From contig JAUWBL010000034.1 in NCBI GenBank assembly GCA_030601715.1, positions 1 through 8,502 of the forward strand: a stretch of DNA of 8,502 bases. The letters are read 5' to 3'. The stretch comes from Candidatus Geothermarchaeota archaeon (GTDB taxonomy: Archaea > Thermoproteota > Nitrososphaeria > Geothermarchaeales > JAUWBL01). The notes beneath the pieces are model-generated. The model did no database searches. It had not been told where the DNA came from and saw only the letters and a list, made by a program, of their open reading frames with translations. Positions 1 through 6,061 of the stretch are shown piece after piece. A program made the translations under genes and the position numbers. Within the stretch, counting starts at the first letter, position 1, and the number at the start of each line of letters is the position of its first letter.

Positions 1-638
1 TGGACCTAATGGACCAGGTCGGCGTAGTCGCGAGCGCCCTCTCCGCCCAGATGTCGCTCTTTGAATCCAACGTGATGGATAGCGTGGCGAGCATCGCGAG
101 CGACATACTGGGAGAGATCGACGCAGTCTCGAGCGCCATACTGGGAGAGATCGACGCAGTCGCAGAGAGGCTCGTCAGCGTCTTCGACGGCCTCATCCTC
201 AAGATGGACGAGGTGAAGTCGAGCATCTCCGCCGATGTCCTGCTAGTCTCCGACAACGTGGCCCTACTCTTCGACACCATGGCAGCGAACTTCGTACAGC
301 TGAGCAACTCTGTCGCCTCCGGCTTCGGTGACCTGGGCGACGTGGTGACGGCTGGATTCGAAGACTCCACCGAGGTCATCACGGACAGCGTGGAAGCGAA
401 CACTGCTTCCGTCATAGCGACTCTCACTTCTGCCACGGACGCCGTGAAGCTCACGGTGATCAACGCTGAGGGGGCTATCCTTGACACTGTAACCAGCTCC
501 AACGACGACCTTGGCCAGCTGTTGATAGCTTCCAGCGAAGACCTCTCGACCTTCCTCCTAGCCATATCGGTGCTGCTGGTCATCACGCTGCTCCTAGCCG
601 CGATAGCCGCGGTGCGGGTGGTACGGCTCAAGGCGTAG
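1..638 (+). CDS. C-terminal part of a surface-anchored coiled-coil (S-layer stalk-like) protein, 5' end outside window
   Basis: The frame is open to the left edge with no stop, so the ATG at 9 is probably internal and this is the tail of a longer protein. Numbering from that Met (209 residues), residues 1-180 are acidic, rich in Ala, Ser, Val, Leu and Asp, almost free of Pro and Cys, with hydrophobic residues spaced as in long helices. Residues 31-41 and 42-52 are a near-perfect tandem 11-residue repeat (SDILGEIDAVS / SAILGEIDAVA), the hendecad period of right-handed coiled coils. Residues 181-202 form one strongly hydrophobic membrane helix, followed by a short basic tail (R203, R206, K208) that should face the cytoplasm. 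A coiled-coil stalk with a C-terminal anchor resembles archaeal S-layer stalk proteins (SlaB, tetrabrachion) and some anchored exoenzymes. The missing N-terminus would decide. Orientation and reading frame are secure; the family is not. Confidence 0.7.
   Translation, partial: DLMDQVGVVASALSAQMSLFESNVMDSVASIASDILGEIDAVSSAILGEIDAVAERLVSVFDGLILKMDEVKSSISADVLLVSDNVALLFDTMAANFVQLSNSVASGFGDLGDVVTAGFEDSTEVITDSVEANTASVIATLTSATDAVKLTVINAEGAILDTVTSSNDDLGQLLIASSEDLSTFLLAISVLLVITLLLAAIAAVRVVRLKA
97..161 (+). repeat. Tandem 33-bp repeat encoding an 11-residue hendecad
   Basis: Bases 97-128 and 130-161 match at 31 of 32 positions; only 103 (a) versus 136 (c) differs, and the run from 104 matches that from 137 for 25 bases. 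The period is 33 bases, exactly 11 codons, so the duplication keeps frame and adds one hendecad turn to the stalk. Near-identity including wobble positions points to a recent slippage-type duplication. Confidence 0.85.
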
Positions 639-643
639 TAGCA

Positions 644-674
644 GGGATCTCATCCCTCTCCTTTCTTTTTCCTC
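644..674 (+). terminator. Hairpin plus T-rich tract after the stalk gene
   Basis: GGGAT (644-648) and ATCCC (652-656) form a perfect 5-bp stem with a 3-base loop, five bases after the stop codon. A pyrimidine tract with a run of five T (666-670) follows. Archaeal termination relies mainly on the T-rich stretch, so the tract alone may suffice. Position right after the stop supports the call; the stem is short. Confidence 0.55.
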
Positions 675-750
675 AACCATCTAGGTGATTCTGGAGATCT
701 ACGCGGTGCCTCGTGACCTGGCTGGTCCTGGGTGCAATCGTGAGGCTCCC

Positions 751-760
751 CTATATATAA
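751..760 (+). promoter_or_regulatory. Archaeal TATA box for the small membrane protein gene
   Basis: CTATATATAA stands out as the only strongly AT-rich patch in a GC-rich spacer. With normal archaeal spacing of about 25 bases, transcription would start near 780-784, leaving a leader of roughly 35 bases before the ATG at 816. No clear BRE or ribosome binding site is visible. The rest of the 639-815 spacer shows nothing beyond this box and the terminator. Confidence 0.55.
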
Positions 761-815
761 CAGCGGGTCATACTCGCACGAAGGCGGAGCCTAGGCGGCA
801 GTTCACTGACGTTTT

Positions 816-1295
816 ATGCAGTGGTGCCGTTGCTACTATGGTGTGAAGCCCAGGACTGCCGTAGCCGTTCTGTTGGTCGGCTCAGCCGTCATCCTATATC
901 TGGCTTTTGTGGCTCCGGGATGGTCCGCAGAGCCGAGCCTCAACGTGGAGATAATCCGAGCGTATCTCTCCCCCACCACGCAGGGACCGAACGTCTTTGT
1001 CGCCTCCGTCGATGTCTTCGTCTGGAATGGTGGGAGCGCCGACGCCGAGAGCGTGACGATAGAGTTCATAATGCTGCGGAAAGACGGGAGCATAGCCCCC
1101 TTCTCGGGGGACTCAGGAATCAAGGTGATCCCTGGAATCACCGCTGGCAGCGAGGCTCTCGTATCCTTCGAGGGGATCGTGACATTGGAGCGGGCTGACG
1201 TTCCTGCGGATCTGTTCGTGAGGGCCACCCTGAGTGACTACCCCGACAAGGAGGCAGTCGCCACCCAGAGCATCTCGTACGTGTGGCCCATCTGA
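816..1295 (+). CDS. Small membrane-anchored protein with extracellular beta-sandwich domain, function unknown
   Basis: The 159-residue protein has a short basic N-terminus (R5, K11, R13), one hydrophobic helix at about residues 14-34 (uncleaved anchor, or a signal peptide with possible cleavage near WSA 36-38), and a beta-rich domain at residues 40-157. The segment VDVFVWNGGSADAESVTIEF (65-84) has the N-G-G-x-A-x-x-V look of CARDB/Ig-like domains used in archaeal surface proteins for adhesion or protein contacts. No catalytic motif is visible. ATG 816 fits the upstream TATA box; GTG 843 is an alternative start that would remove the Cys-containing N-terminus, and neither has a clear ribosome binding site. 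The gene ends 30 bases from the convergent dppF stop. It might be a surface accessory of its neighbours, but nothing shows this directly. Confidence 0.65.
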   Translation: MQWCRCYYGVKPRTAVAVLLVGSAVILYLAFVAPGWSAEPSLNVEIIRAYLSPTTQGPNVFVASVDVFVWNGGSADAESVTIEFIMLRKDGSIAPFSGDSGIKVIPGITAGSEALVSFEGIVTLERADVPADLFVRATLSDYPDKEAVATQSISYVWPI

Positions 1296-1325
1296 GGCCT
1301 TTGAGGGCTGAAACCGCCTGGACTC

Positions 1326-2381
1326 TCAGGGCTTGGGGGACGCGCCGGTCGGTGGCTGGGCCGATCGGCCACTGGAGGCGTCGACGTGTCCGTGGGCCAG
1401 GGTGAGAAGATCGTCTTGGAGTTTCTCGGAGAAGTGGCAGGCGGCGTACCTGCCGGGTTCAACCTCCCGCAGGGGCGGCTCCTCGTCCCGGCAGATCTTC
1501 GCGGCGTAGGGGCATCTGGGGTGGAAGCGGCAGCCCGGAGGAGGGTTGATCGGGCTCGGGGGCTCGCCGGGGATCACCCGTCTCTTCGTGAGGCGGTTCG
1601 TGGGGTCAGGGTCGGGCACAGCGGCGATAAGGGCGGCTGTGTAGGGGTGCAGCGGCGTCGATATGAGCTCGTCCGCCGCGGCCATTTCTACTATCTTTCC
1701 GAGGTACATCACCGCCAAGCGGTCGGAGAAGTATCTGGCGGTGGCGACGTCGTGGGTGATGTAGATGAAGGCTAGGTTGTACTCTTTCTGCAGTCGGCTG
1801 AGGATCTGGAGGACCGAGACCCTGCTTGAGGCGTCGATCATTGAGACAGGCTCGTCGGCCACGATGTAGCTGGGGTTTAGGATGAGGGTGCGGGCGATGG
1901 CCACGCGCTGTCTCTGGCCTCCGGAGAGCATGTGGGGGTATTTGTTGATGAACTCTTCGACGGGGGTTAGGCGGACGGCCTCGAGGGCCCTGTGGACCTT
2001 GCTCTCCCTTCCCTGGATTCGATGGATGATGAGGGGTTCTTCGACGATCTGGTCCACCGTCATGAAGGGGTCGAGGCTGGCGAAGGGGTCTTGGAAGATC
2101 ATCTGAGCCTCTCGACGGAACCACTTGAGGCGCCCTTCAGGCACATGGGTGATCTCCTTGCCTTTGAAATACAGATGACCGGCCGTCGGCTCCATGAGGC
2201 GCAGGGTGAGCTTGCCAAGGCTGGTCTTGCCGCTTCCCGACTCGCCAACCAAGCCCAGGGTCTGCCCGGGGGGGACTGCGAGCGTTACACCGTCGACCGC
2301 CCTCAGAGGGATCGTCTTGAAGATGCCCGTTCGCACCTGGTAGTGCATGCGGATGTCCTCTATCAGCATCACGTCAGCCAT
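1326..2381 (-). CDS. dppF: Dpp/Opp-type ABC importer ATP-binding subunit (second ATPase, DppF-like)
   Basis: This cytoplasmic ATPase pairs with the DppD-like subunit to power the importer. In the 351-residue product the motifs come in the expected order: Walker A GESGSGKTS (46-54), Q-loop with FQDP (Q97), signature LSGGQRQR (152-159), Walker B YIVADEP (172-178, catalytic Glu 177) and switch His 210 in ITHD. The C-terminal oligopeptide-transporter region follows, HPYT near 245, then PPPGCRFHPRCPY with Cys 284, 290, 297 and 315, the four-cysteine set typical of this family. A Pro/Ser-rich tail closes it. Start: ATG 2381 has GGTGAT four bases upstream and overlaps the dppD stop by 8 bases, showing translational coupling; ATG 2387 and GTG 2390/2393 are in-frame alternatives (355 residues from 2393). 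Family is certain; substrate is unknown. Confidence 0.95.
   Translation of the reverse strand: MADVMLIEDIRMHYQVRTGIFKTIPLRAVDGVTLAVPPGQTLGLVGESGSGKTSLGKLTLRLMEPTAGHLYFKGKEITHVPEGRLKWFRREAQMIFQDPFASLDPFMTVDQIVEEPLIIHRIQGRESKVHRALEAVRLTPVEEFINKYPHMLSGGQRQRVAIARTLILNPSYIVADEPVSMIDASSRVSVLQILSRLQKEYNLAFIYITHDVATARYFSDRLAVMYLGKIVEMAAADELISTPLHPYTAALIAAVPDPDPTNRLTKRRVIPGEPPSPINPPPGCRFHPRCPYAAKICRDEEPPLREVEPGRYAACHFSEKLQDDLLTLAHGHVDASSGRSAQPPTGASPKP
1505..1547 (-). repeat. 43-bp perfect repeat, copy in dppF
   Basis: These 43 bases are identical to 2469-2511 in dppD, in the same orientation and codon phase. They encode the cysteine-containing NPPPGCRFHPRCPY motif of the C-terminal region. Flanking sequence on both sides diverges quickly (g1504 versus a2468; g1548 versus c2512). 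Confidence 0.9.
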
Positions 2382-3324
2382 GTTCATCACCACGAAGCCA
2401 GCAGTGAGCGTACTGCCCGTCCCCGGTGGGGAACATCTCAGGCTCCCTCTTACTGCAGATATCCATGACGTAGGGGCATCTGGGGTGGAAGCGGCAGCCC
2501 GGAGGAGGGTTCACCAGATCGGGGGGAGCTCCAGGGATGAACTCTGGTGTCACATCGCTGCGCAGCCTCGGCACGCTGGCCAGCAGCTTCTCGGTGTAGG
2601 GGTGCTGTGGATCCTGGAGCACCTGCTCCGCCTCTCCTGTCTCAACCACCCTGCCTGCGTACATCACGGCGAAGCGGTCGCAGAGGTCGCTGGTCAGAGC
2701 GATGTCGTGGCTGATGAAGAGCATTGAGAGGTCCTCCTCGCGCTTCAGGTCTTTCAGGAGGTTCATGATCTGAGCTTGGACGCTGACGTCCAAGGCTGAG
2801 GTGGGTTCGTCCAGTATCACAAGCTTTGGGCTCATGATCAGGGCCATGGCTATGATGACGCGCTGCTTCATTCCTCCGCTGAGCTCGTGGGGGTACATGC
2901 GGTAGGCCTCCGCCGGGAGCCCGGTCTGCCTCATTCTGGCCACACCCCTCTCCCTAGCCTCGTCCTTCTGAACCTTGTCTAGGACTCTGAGGGGTTCCAC
3001 GATCTGCTCTCCCACCCTGATGACCGGGTTCAGGGAGTTCATAGCTCCCTGGAAGACCATGGAAACCTCCCGCCACCGTATCTGGCTCCGGATCTCAGAG
3101 TCTGTCATGTCCATGAGTTCCCGACCATCGAAGAGGATGCGACCCGTGAAGGTGTGAATGTTGTCCGGAAGCAGTCGCATGATGCAGATGGAGGTGCTGG
3201 TCTTCCCGCAACCAGACTCTCCCACGACGCCTACGGCCTCTCCCTTCGGCACCTCTAGGTTTACGCTGTCGACTGCCTGGACGGGGCCGCGGAGGGTTTC
3301 GTAGTAGAGAGACACATCTGACAT
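2374..3324 (-). CDS. dppD: Dpp/Opp-type ABC importer ATP-binding subunit (first ATPase, DppD-like)
   Basis: A 316-residue ATPase of the peptide/nickel/oligosaccharide importer family, acting at the cytoplasmic face of the DppB-DppC channel. Visible motifs: Walker A GESGCGKTS (35-43), Q-loop MVFQGAMNSLNP (Q92), signature LSGGMKQR (148-155), Walker B LVILDEP (168-174, Glu 173), D-loop SALD (176-179) and switch His 206 in ISHD. The C-terminal region has HPYT (241-244) and Cys 277, 283, 290 and 308 around CRFHPRC; in DppD-type proteins such cysteines have been reported to hold an iron-sulfur cluster. ATG 3324 lies 16 bases after the dppC stop. The frame stays open upstream (codons for GKISLLK precede the Met), and homologues usually begin with such a strand, so the true start may be a non-standard codon slightly upstream; no ATG, GTG or TTG is there. 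Family certain, start moderately sure. Confidence 0.95.
   Translation of the reverse strand: MSDVSLYYETLRGPVQAVDSVNLEVPKGEAVGVVGESGCGKTSTSICIMRLLPDNIHTFTGRILFDGRELMDMTDSEIRSQIRWREVSMVFQGAMNSLNPVIRVGEQIVEPLRVLDKVQKDEARERGVARMRQTGLPAEAYRMYPHELSGGMKQRVIIAMALIMSPKLVILDEPTSALDVSVQAQIMNLLKDLKREEDLSMLFISHDIALTSDLCDRFAVMYAGRVVETGEAEQVLQDPQHPYTEKLLASVPRLRSDVTPEFIPGAPPDLVNPPPGCRFHPRCPYVMDICSKREPEMFPTGDGQYAHCWLRGDEHG
2386..2391 (-). promoter_or_regulatory. Ribosome binding site deciding the dppF start
   Basis: GGTGAT on the minus strand matches the core of the archaeal anti-Shine-Dalgarno complement (GGAGGTGATC) and lies 4 bases before ATG 2381. It sits inside the last codons of dppD, supporting coupled translation, and favours 2381 over the GTG and ATG codons just upstream. 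Confidence 0.5.
2469..2511 (-). repeat. 43-bp perfect repeat, copy in dppD
   Basis: Identical to 1505-1547 in dppF, encoding the same NPPPGCRFHPRCPY segment. Identity includes every synonymous position, whereas other conserved motifs of the two ATPases (Walker A, signature) differ at many wobble bases. Confidence 0.9.
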
Positions 3325-3340
3325 CTTGAGGAGGCTGATC

Positions 3341-4783
3341 TTACCTTCGCCTCCGCAGGCGGGGGTTGATGACTGGCTCGAAGCCGAGAGCTATCAAAAC
3401 GAAGGTGACGGCGGCGATGACTATCAGGATCCCGGGGGGGATTATCCACCACCAGTAGCCGAGGTAGAGAGCGCCATCCGAGAAACCTCGGTCCAGTATC
3501 TGCCCCCAGGTCGGTATGCTTGGGTCACCCAGACCTAGGAAGCTCAGGGCGGCCTCTGCAAGAATCGCTGAAGGGGTGAAGAAGATCAGCTGTGCCAAGA
3601 TGAAGGGGGCAACCTGGGGGAGGATGTGGCGGAAGATGATGCGCCTGGTGCCGGCTCCCAAGGCCACTGATGCTTGGATGAACTCTCCGTCCCGGATCTG
3701 GAGAACCATGGACCGAACTATGATTGTGAGGCTCGTCCATCCGAAGACTACCAGCAGGATTACGATGTTCCAGAGGCTGGAGCCTACGATGAATAGGAGG
3801 AAGATGAGGATGGGGAGAAGGGGTACGTTGTTCAGGATGTCGACGGTTCGCTGGATTACCATGTCCACCTTGCCACCCTTGTAGCCGCTGATGACCCCCA
3901 GGATCCCTCCCACCCCTGCCGTGAGGGTGGATGTCACGACGCCTATGAACAGGGCAACGGGGAAGCCGAAGAGGAGCCCCACTGCGAGGTCCCTGCCGAG
4001 GTTATCGGTCCCCATGAGGCCGAAGAGCTGCCCGGCAACCACGAATCTCGCCGAACCCATGGCGTCATCGGCGTGAACTCCCTCCACCAGAACAGACAGT
4101 GTGTACTCTCCCTTGAGTACGTCAGTTGCCCGACCGCCCTGGCTGGATGGAACCCCAAACATGAATTTCTCTGGTCCCACAGCAGCGATGTCTGAGACAA
4201 GGACCTCCATGTTGAGCTGCCTCCGGGCAAACGTAGCTACTGCCAGACGGACAGCGGGAGAGCCTGAAAGGTAGATCCTGCGGGGGTCTTCAGAGTAGAA
4301 GACGTAGGGTGGGGAATCCTCCGGTTCCGGATATGGAATGTCAACGTCCAGAAGGATGATGGCCTCTCCATCCGGACGGTGCAGTATGAGGGTGACAAAG
4401 GGGGGATCCTCCTGGAACTGGACGTCGCGCATGGTGAAGGAGGTGAACTGGGGGAAGTCGTCGGCTTCAAAGAGGAAGGAGACTTGAAACAGCTGCCTCT
4501 TGAAGCCCTGGGAGAAATCGGATTCCACCGGTTCCGGGAGTTCGAAGATTAGGTGCTCAGCCTGAGCCTGTGAGGAGAACGCCTGAGTCCAGCTCGGGCC
4601 CACAGCCTTGGGGTTGTCCGCCCAGACAATCGGGTTGTTCCAGAGTTCCTCTCCGAAGTTGAGGGGGTAGAAGACTAGCACAAAGACGGAGATTAGGATG
4701 AGAGTAACCAGGAAGACTACGCCCACCTTGGCTACCTTGGTTGCCCAGAACTCTTGCAGAGCTTCCTGTGTACGAGTCGGCAT
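3341..4783 (-). CDS. dppC: Dpp/Opp-type ABC importer permease, DppC-like, with a large extracellular insertion
   Basis: The 480-residue protein is the second channel subunit. Its first membrane helix is at about 20-39. The conserved family block GLMGTDNLGRD (255-265) opens the permease core, with further helices at roughly 269-299, 320-361, 391-416 and 446-467. The coupling EAA loop that contacts an ATPase is at 368-390 (FIQASVALGAGTRRIIFRHILPQ, with G-A-G in place), followed by LSFLGLGDPSIPTWGQIL (413-430). Usual family members are near 300 residues. The excess is residues 40-252, an insertion between helices 1 and 2 that must face outside, rich in alternating beta-type residues and ending with an Ig-like strand pattern (KGEYTLSVLVEG, 224-235). 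The ATG shares one base with the dppB stop (TGATG), showing coupling. Permease identity is certain; the insertion's role is unknown. Confidence 0.95.
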   Translation of the reverse strand: MPTRTQEALQEFWATKVAKVGVVFLVTLILISVFVLVFYPLNFGEELWNNPIVWADNPKAVGPSWTQAFSSQAQAEHLIFELPEPVESDFSQGFKRQLFQVSFLFEADDFPQFTSFTMRDVQFQEDPPFVTLILHRPDGEAIILLDVDIPYPEPEDSPPYVFYSEDPRRIYLSGSPAVRLAVATFARRQLNMEVLVSDIAAVGPEKFMFGVPSSQGGRATDVLKGEYTLSVLVEGVHADDAMGSARFVVAGQLFGLMGTDNLGRDLAVGLLFGFPVALFIGVVTSTLTAGVGGILGVISGYKGGKVDMVIQRTVDILNNVPLLPILIFLLFIVGSSLWNIVILLVVFGWTSLTIIVRSMVLQIRDGEFIQASVALGAGTRRIIFRHILPQVAPFILAQLIFFTPSAILAEAALSFLGLGDPSIPTWGQILDRGFSDGALYLGYWWWIIPPGILIVIAAVTFVLIALGFEPVINPRLRRRR

Positions 4784-5826
4784 CAGTATCTCACTCTGGG
4801 GTCAAGGGCCACGTACAGAACTTCCAGCACGAATCGGGCTACGACGTACACGAGGGTGAACATGAAGGTGAGCCCCACGATTATGCCCTCGTCAGCGGTG
4901 AAGATGGCGTTGTAGTAGAGCAGCCCCATGCCCGGCCATCGGAAGACTGTCTCCGTTAGGATAGCTCCCGAGATGGAGCCCGCTAGGCCTAGGATCACGT
5001 TGGTGAGGAGAGGAGGAGCTGCGACTCGAAGGACGTATCTTCTCCTGACGATGTTCTCCGGCAGCCCCTTGGCCCGCGCTACGCTGACGAAGTCCTCCTG
5101 AGCTGTGTTCAGCACGACGGTGCGGGTTTGATATATGTATATTCCGGAGAGACCGAGGGTGAGCGCCCCGATAGGCAGCGCAGCGTGCCAGAGGACGTCC
5201 AGAAACCTCATCAAGGGGTCCTCGGGAGGAGGGGCGCTGTACATGAGCCCCGTAGGGAACCATCGCAACATCACGGCTAGGACGAGAATGAAGATGATGC
5301 CTATCCACCACGTCGGCATGGCGTAAGAAACGGCTGAGAAGTATGATGTCACCCGGTCTAGAATGGAGCCGGGCACCGTGGCTGCCTTGATTCCCACGAA
5401 TAGACCGATGATGACGCTGATGACTATGGCCGAGGTTATGAGGAGTATGGTGTTCGGCAATCGCTCGAGGATGATGGCGTTGATGTTCTTGCTGCCGGCG
5501 TACGACTGGGCGGTGCGCGCCTCGCCTAGGTCAAGGGAGAGCACGCGCCAGACCATGCTGGGCAACCTCCCCCACCACGGCACGTTCAGCCCGTATGCTT
5601 CTGTAAGCGTCGTCTCGTAGTCAGCGATCATCTGAGCCCTGGCTTCAGGAAGTGTCCCCTCGGGGAGCGATAGAGCAAAGGCGTTGGTCTGCTGGGTTAC
5701 TATGGCGTTGAGCAACCTGTCGGAGTATCCGCTGAACCCCAGGATGACCACGATTATCCCCATGACGATCATGAGAACCGCGAATAGGCTGATGGCCTTG
5801 ATGAGTAGAGATCTGGCCAGCCCCAC
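4783..5826 (-). CDS. dppB: Dpp/Opp-type ABC importer permease, DppB-like, first gene of the operon
   Basis: A 347-residue membrane protein of normal family length. Helix 1 is at 10-30, and the outer segment contains the family pattern YGLNVPWWGRL...LDLGEA (78-103). The core helices follow at about 125-150, 165-187, 215-235, 273-292 and 312-340. The EAA coupling loop is EDFVSVARAKGLPENIVRRRY (244-264) and the signature ETVFRWPGMGLLYYNAI (292-308) is complete. The start is GTG 5826, about 35 bases after a minus-strand TATA-like box, giving a short leader; a weak GGTAG lies upstream. The preceding in-register TTG at 5839 is in another frame. It forms the transmembrane pore with DppC. Family certain; start fairly sure. 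Confidence 0.95.
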   Translation of the reverse strand: MGLARSLLIKAISLFAVLMIVMGIIVVILGFSGYSDRLLNAIVTQQTNAFALSLPEGTLPEARAQMIADYETTLTEAYGLNVPWWGRLPSMVWRVLSLDLGEARTAQSYAGSKNINAIILERLPNTILLITSAIVISVIIGLFVGIKAATVPGSILDRVTSYFSAVSYAMPTWWIGIIFILVLAVMLRWFPTGLMYSAPPPEDPLMRFLDVLWHAALPIGALTLGLSGIYIYQTRTVVLNTAQEDFVSVARAKGLPENIVRRRYVLRVAAPPLLTNVILGLAGSISGAILTETVFRWPGMGLLYYNAIFTADEGIIVGLTFMFTLVYVVARFVLEVLYVALDPRVRY

Positions 5827-5847
5827 TGGGAACTACCAATACGAAGC

Positions 5848-5855
5848 AACATGTT
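5848..5855. promoter_or_regulatory. Palindrome AACATGTT, candidate operator for the transporter operon
   Basis: A perfect 8-bp palindrome between the minus-strand TATA-like box (5861-5869) and the expected start near 5839, where archaeal repressors usually bind. A related AACATGTA occurs at 5932-5939. An 8-bp palindrome is short and could be chance; position and partial recurrence are the support. Confidence 0.35.
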
Positions 5856-5860
5856 CAGGT

Positions 5861-5869
5861 CTTTTTATG
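5861..5869 (-). promoter_or_regulatory. TATA-like box for the dppBCDF operon
   Basis: On the minus strand this reads CATAAAAAG, the best A/T-rich box upstream of dppB. Normal archaeal spacing places the start near 5839, about 13 bases before the GTG. No other box in the 5827-6000 stretch fits as well. Confidence 0.5.
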
Positions 5870-6006
5870 TCCAAACAGTCCTTGGTTCCATCTTCAGACC
5901 TAGTGAGGAACGATCTACCACCTTGTTTTGGAACATGTATGCTCAGATCCACGAAGAGAATGTGCCGCATCCGCCAGTGATACGGTCTGCAATGGGTGGA
6001 TTCTAA

Positions 6007-6016
6007 GTTCTAGAAC
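6007..6016. promoter_or_regulatory. Palindrome GTTCTAGAAC upstream of the binding-protein TATA box
   Basis: A perfect 10-bp palindrome ending 7 bases upstream of the plus-strand TATA box, where archaeal activators or regulators that overlap TFB contacts often sit. No second copy is seen in the window. Confidence 0.4.
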
Positions 6017-6023
6017 ACCCACG

Positions 6024-6032
6024 CTTATAATA
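6024..6032 (+). promoter_or_regulatory. TATA box for the substrate-binding protein gene
   Basis: CTTATAATA is the clearest box A in the divergent region. A start about 25 bases downstream (near 6053) would leave under 10 bases before the ATG at 6062, an almost leaderless transcript. The sequence also contains TATAAT, but no TTGACA-like element lies at -35 spacing. GAGGG at 6048-6052 could act as a ribosome binding site only if transcription starts earlier. Confidence 0.6.
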
Positions 6033-6046
6033 CACGCCCTCGTGTA
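6031..6046. promoter_or_regulatory. Inverted repeat TACACG-CCCT-CGTGTA, candidate operator
   Basis: Perfect 6-bp arms with a 4-base centre occupy the space between the TATA box and the expected transcription start of the binding-protein gene. A dimeric repressor bound here would block polymerase recruitment, the common archaeal mode. If transcription starts upstream, the same bases could form a small RNA hairpin in the leader. Confidence 0.5.
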
Positions 6047-6061
6047 AGAGGGTTGAATTTA

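Noticed and set aside
9..11. ATG at 9 as the true start of the stalk gene
   Set aside because: No promoter or ribosome binding site can be seen, there is no signal peptide although the protein needs export, and the frame is open to the edge.
836..1228. Minus-strand frame opposite the small membrane protein gene, and the plus-strand frame 821-1198
   Set aside because: The 816-1295 frame has a TATA box upstream, a membrane helix and a coherent beta domain; the others have none of these.
1296..1325. Terminator in the convergent 30-base gap
   Set aside because: Only a 4-bp CCTG/CAGG match and no T-rich tract on either strand.
1606..2124. Minus-strand 172-codon frame inside dppF
   Set aside because: Pro/Arg-rich out-of-frame translation of dppF with no start signal.
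1386..2727. Plus-strand open frames across the ATPase genes
   Set aside because: They are antisense to dppD and dppF, whose ATPase motifs are complete; products look like arbitrary translations.
6026..6031. TATAAT as a bacterial -10 element
   Set aside because: No TTGACA-like box at proper spacing, and the secreted protein lacks a lipobox while other features look archaeal; archaeal TATA is the simpler reading.
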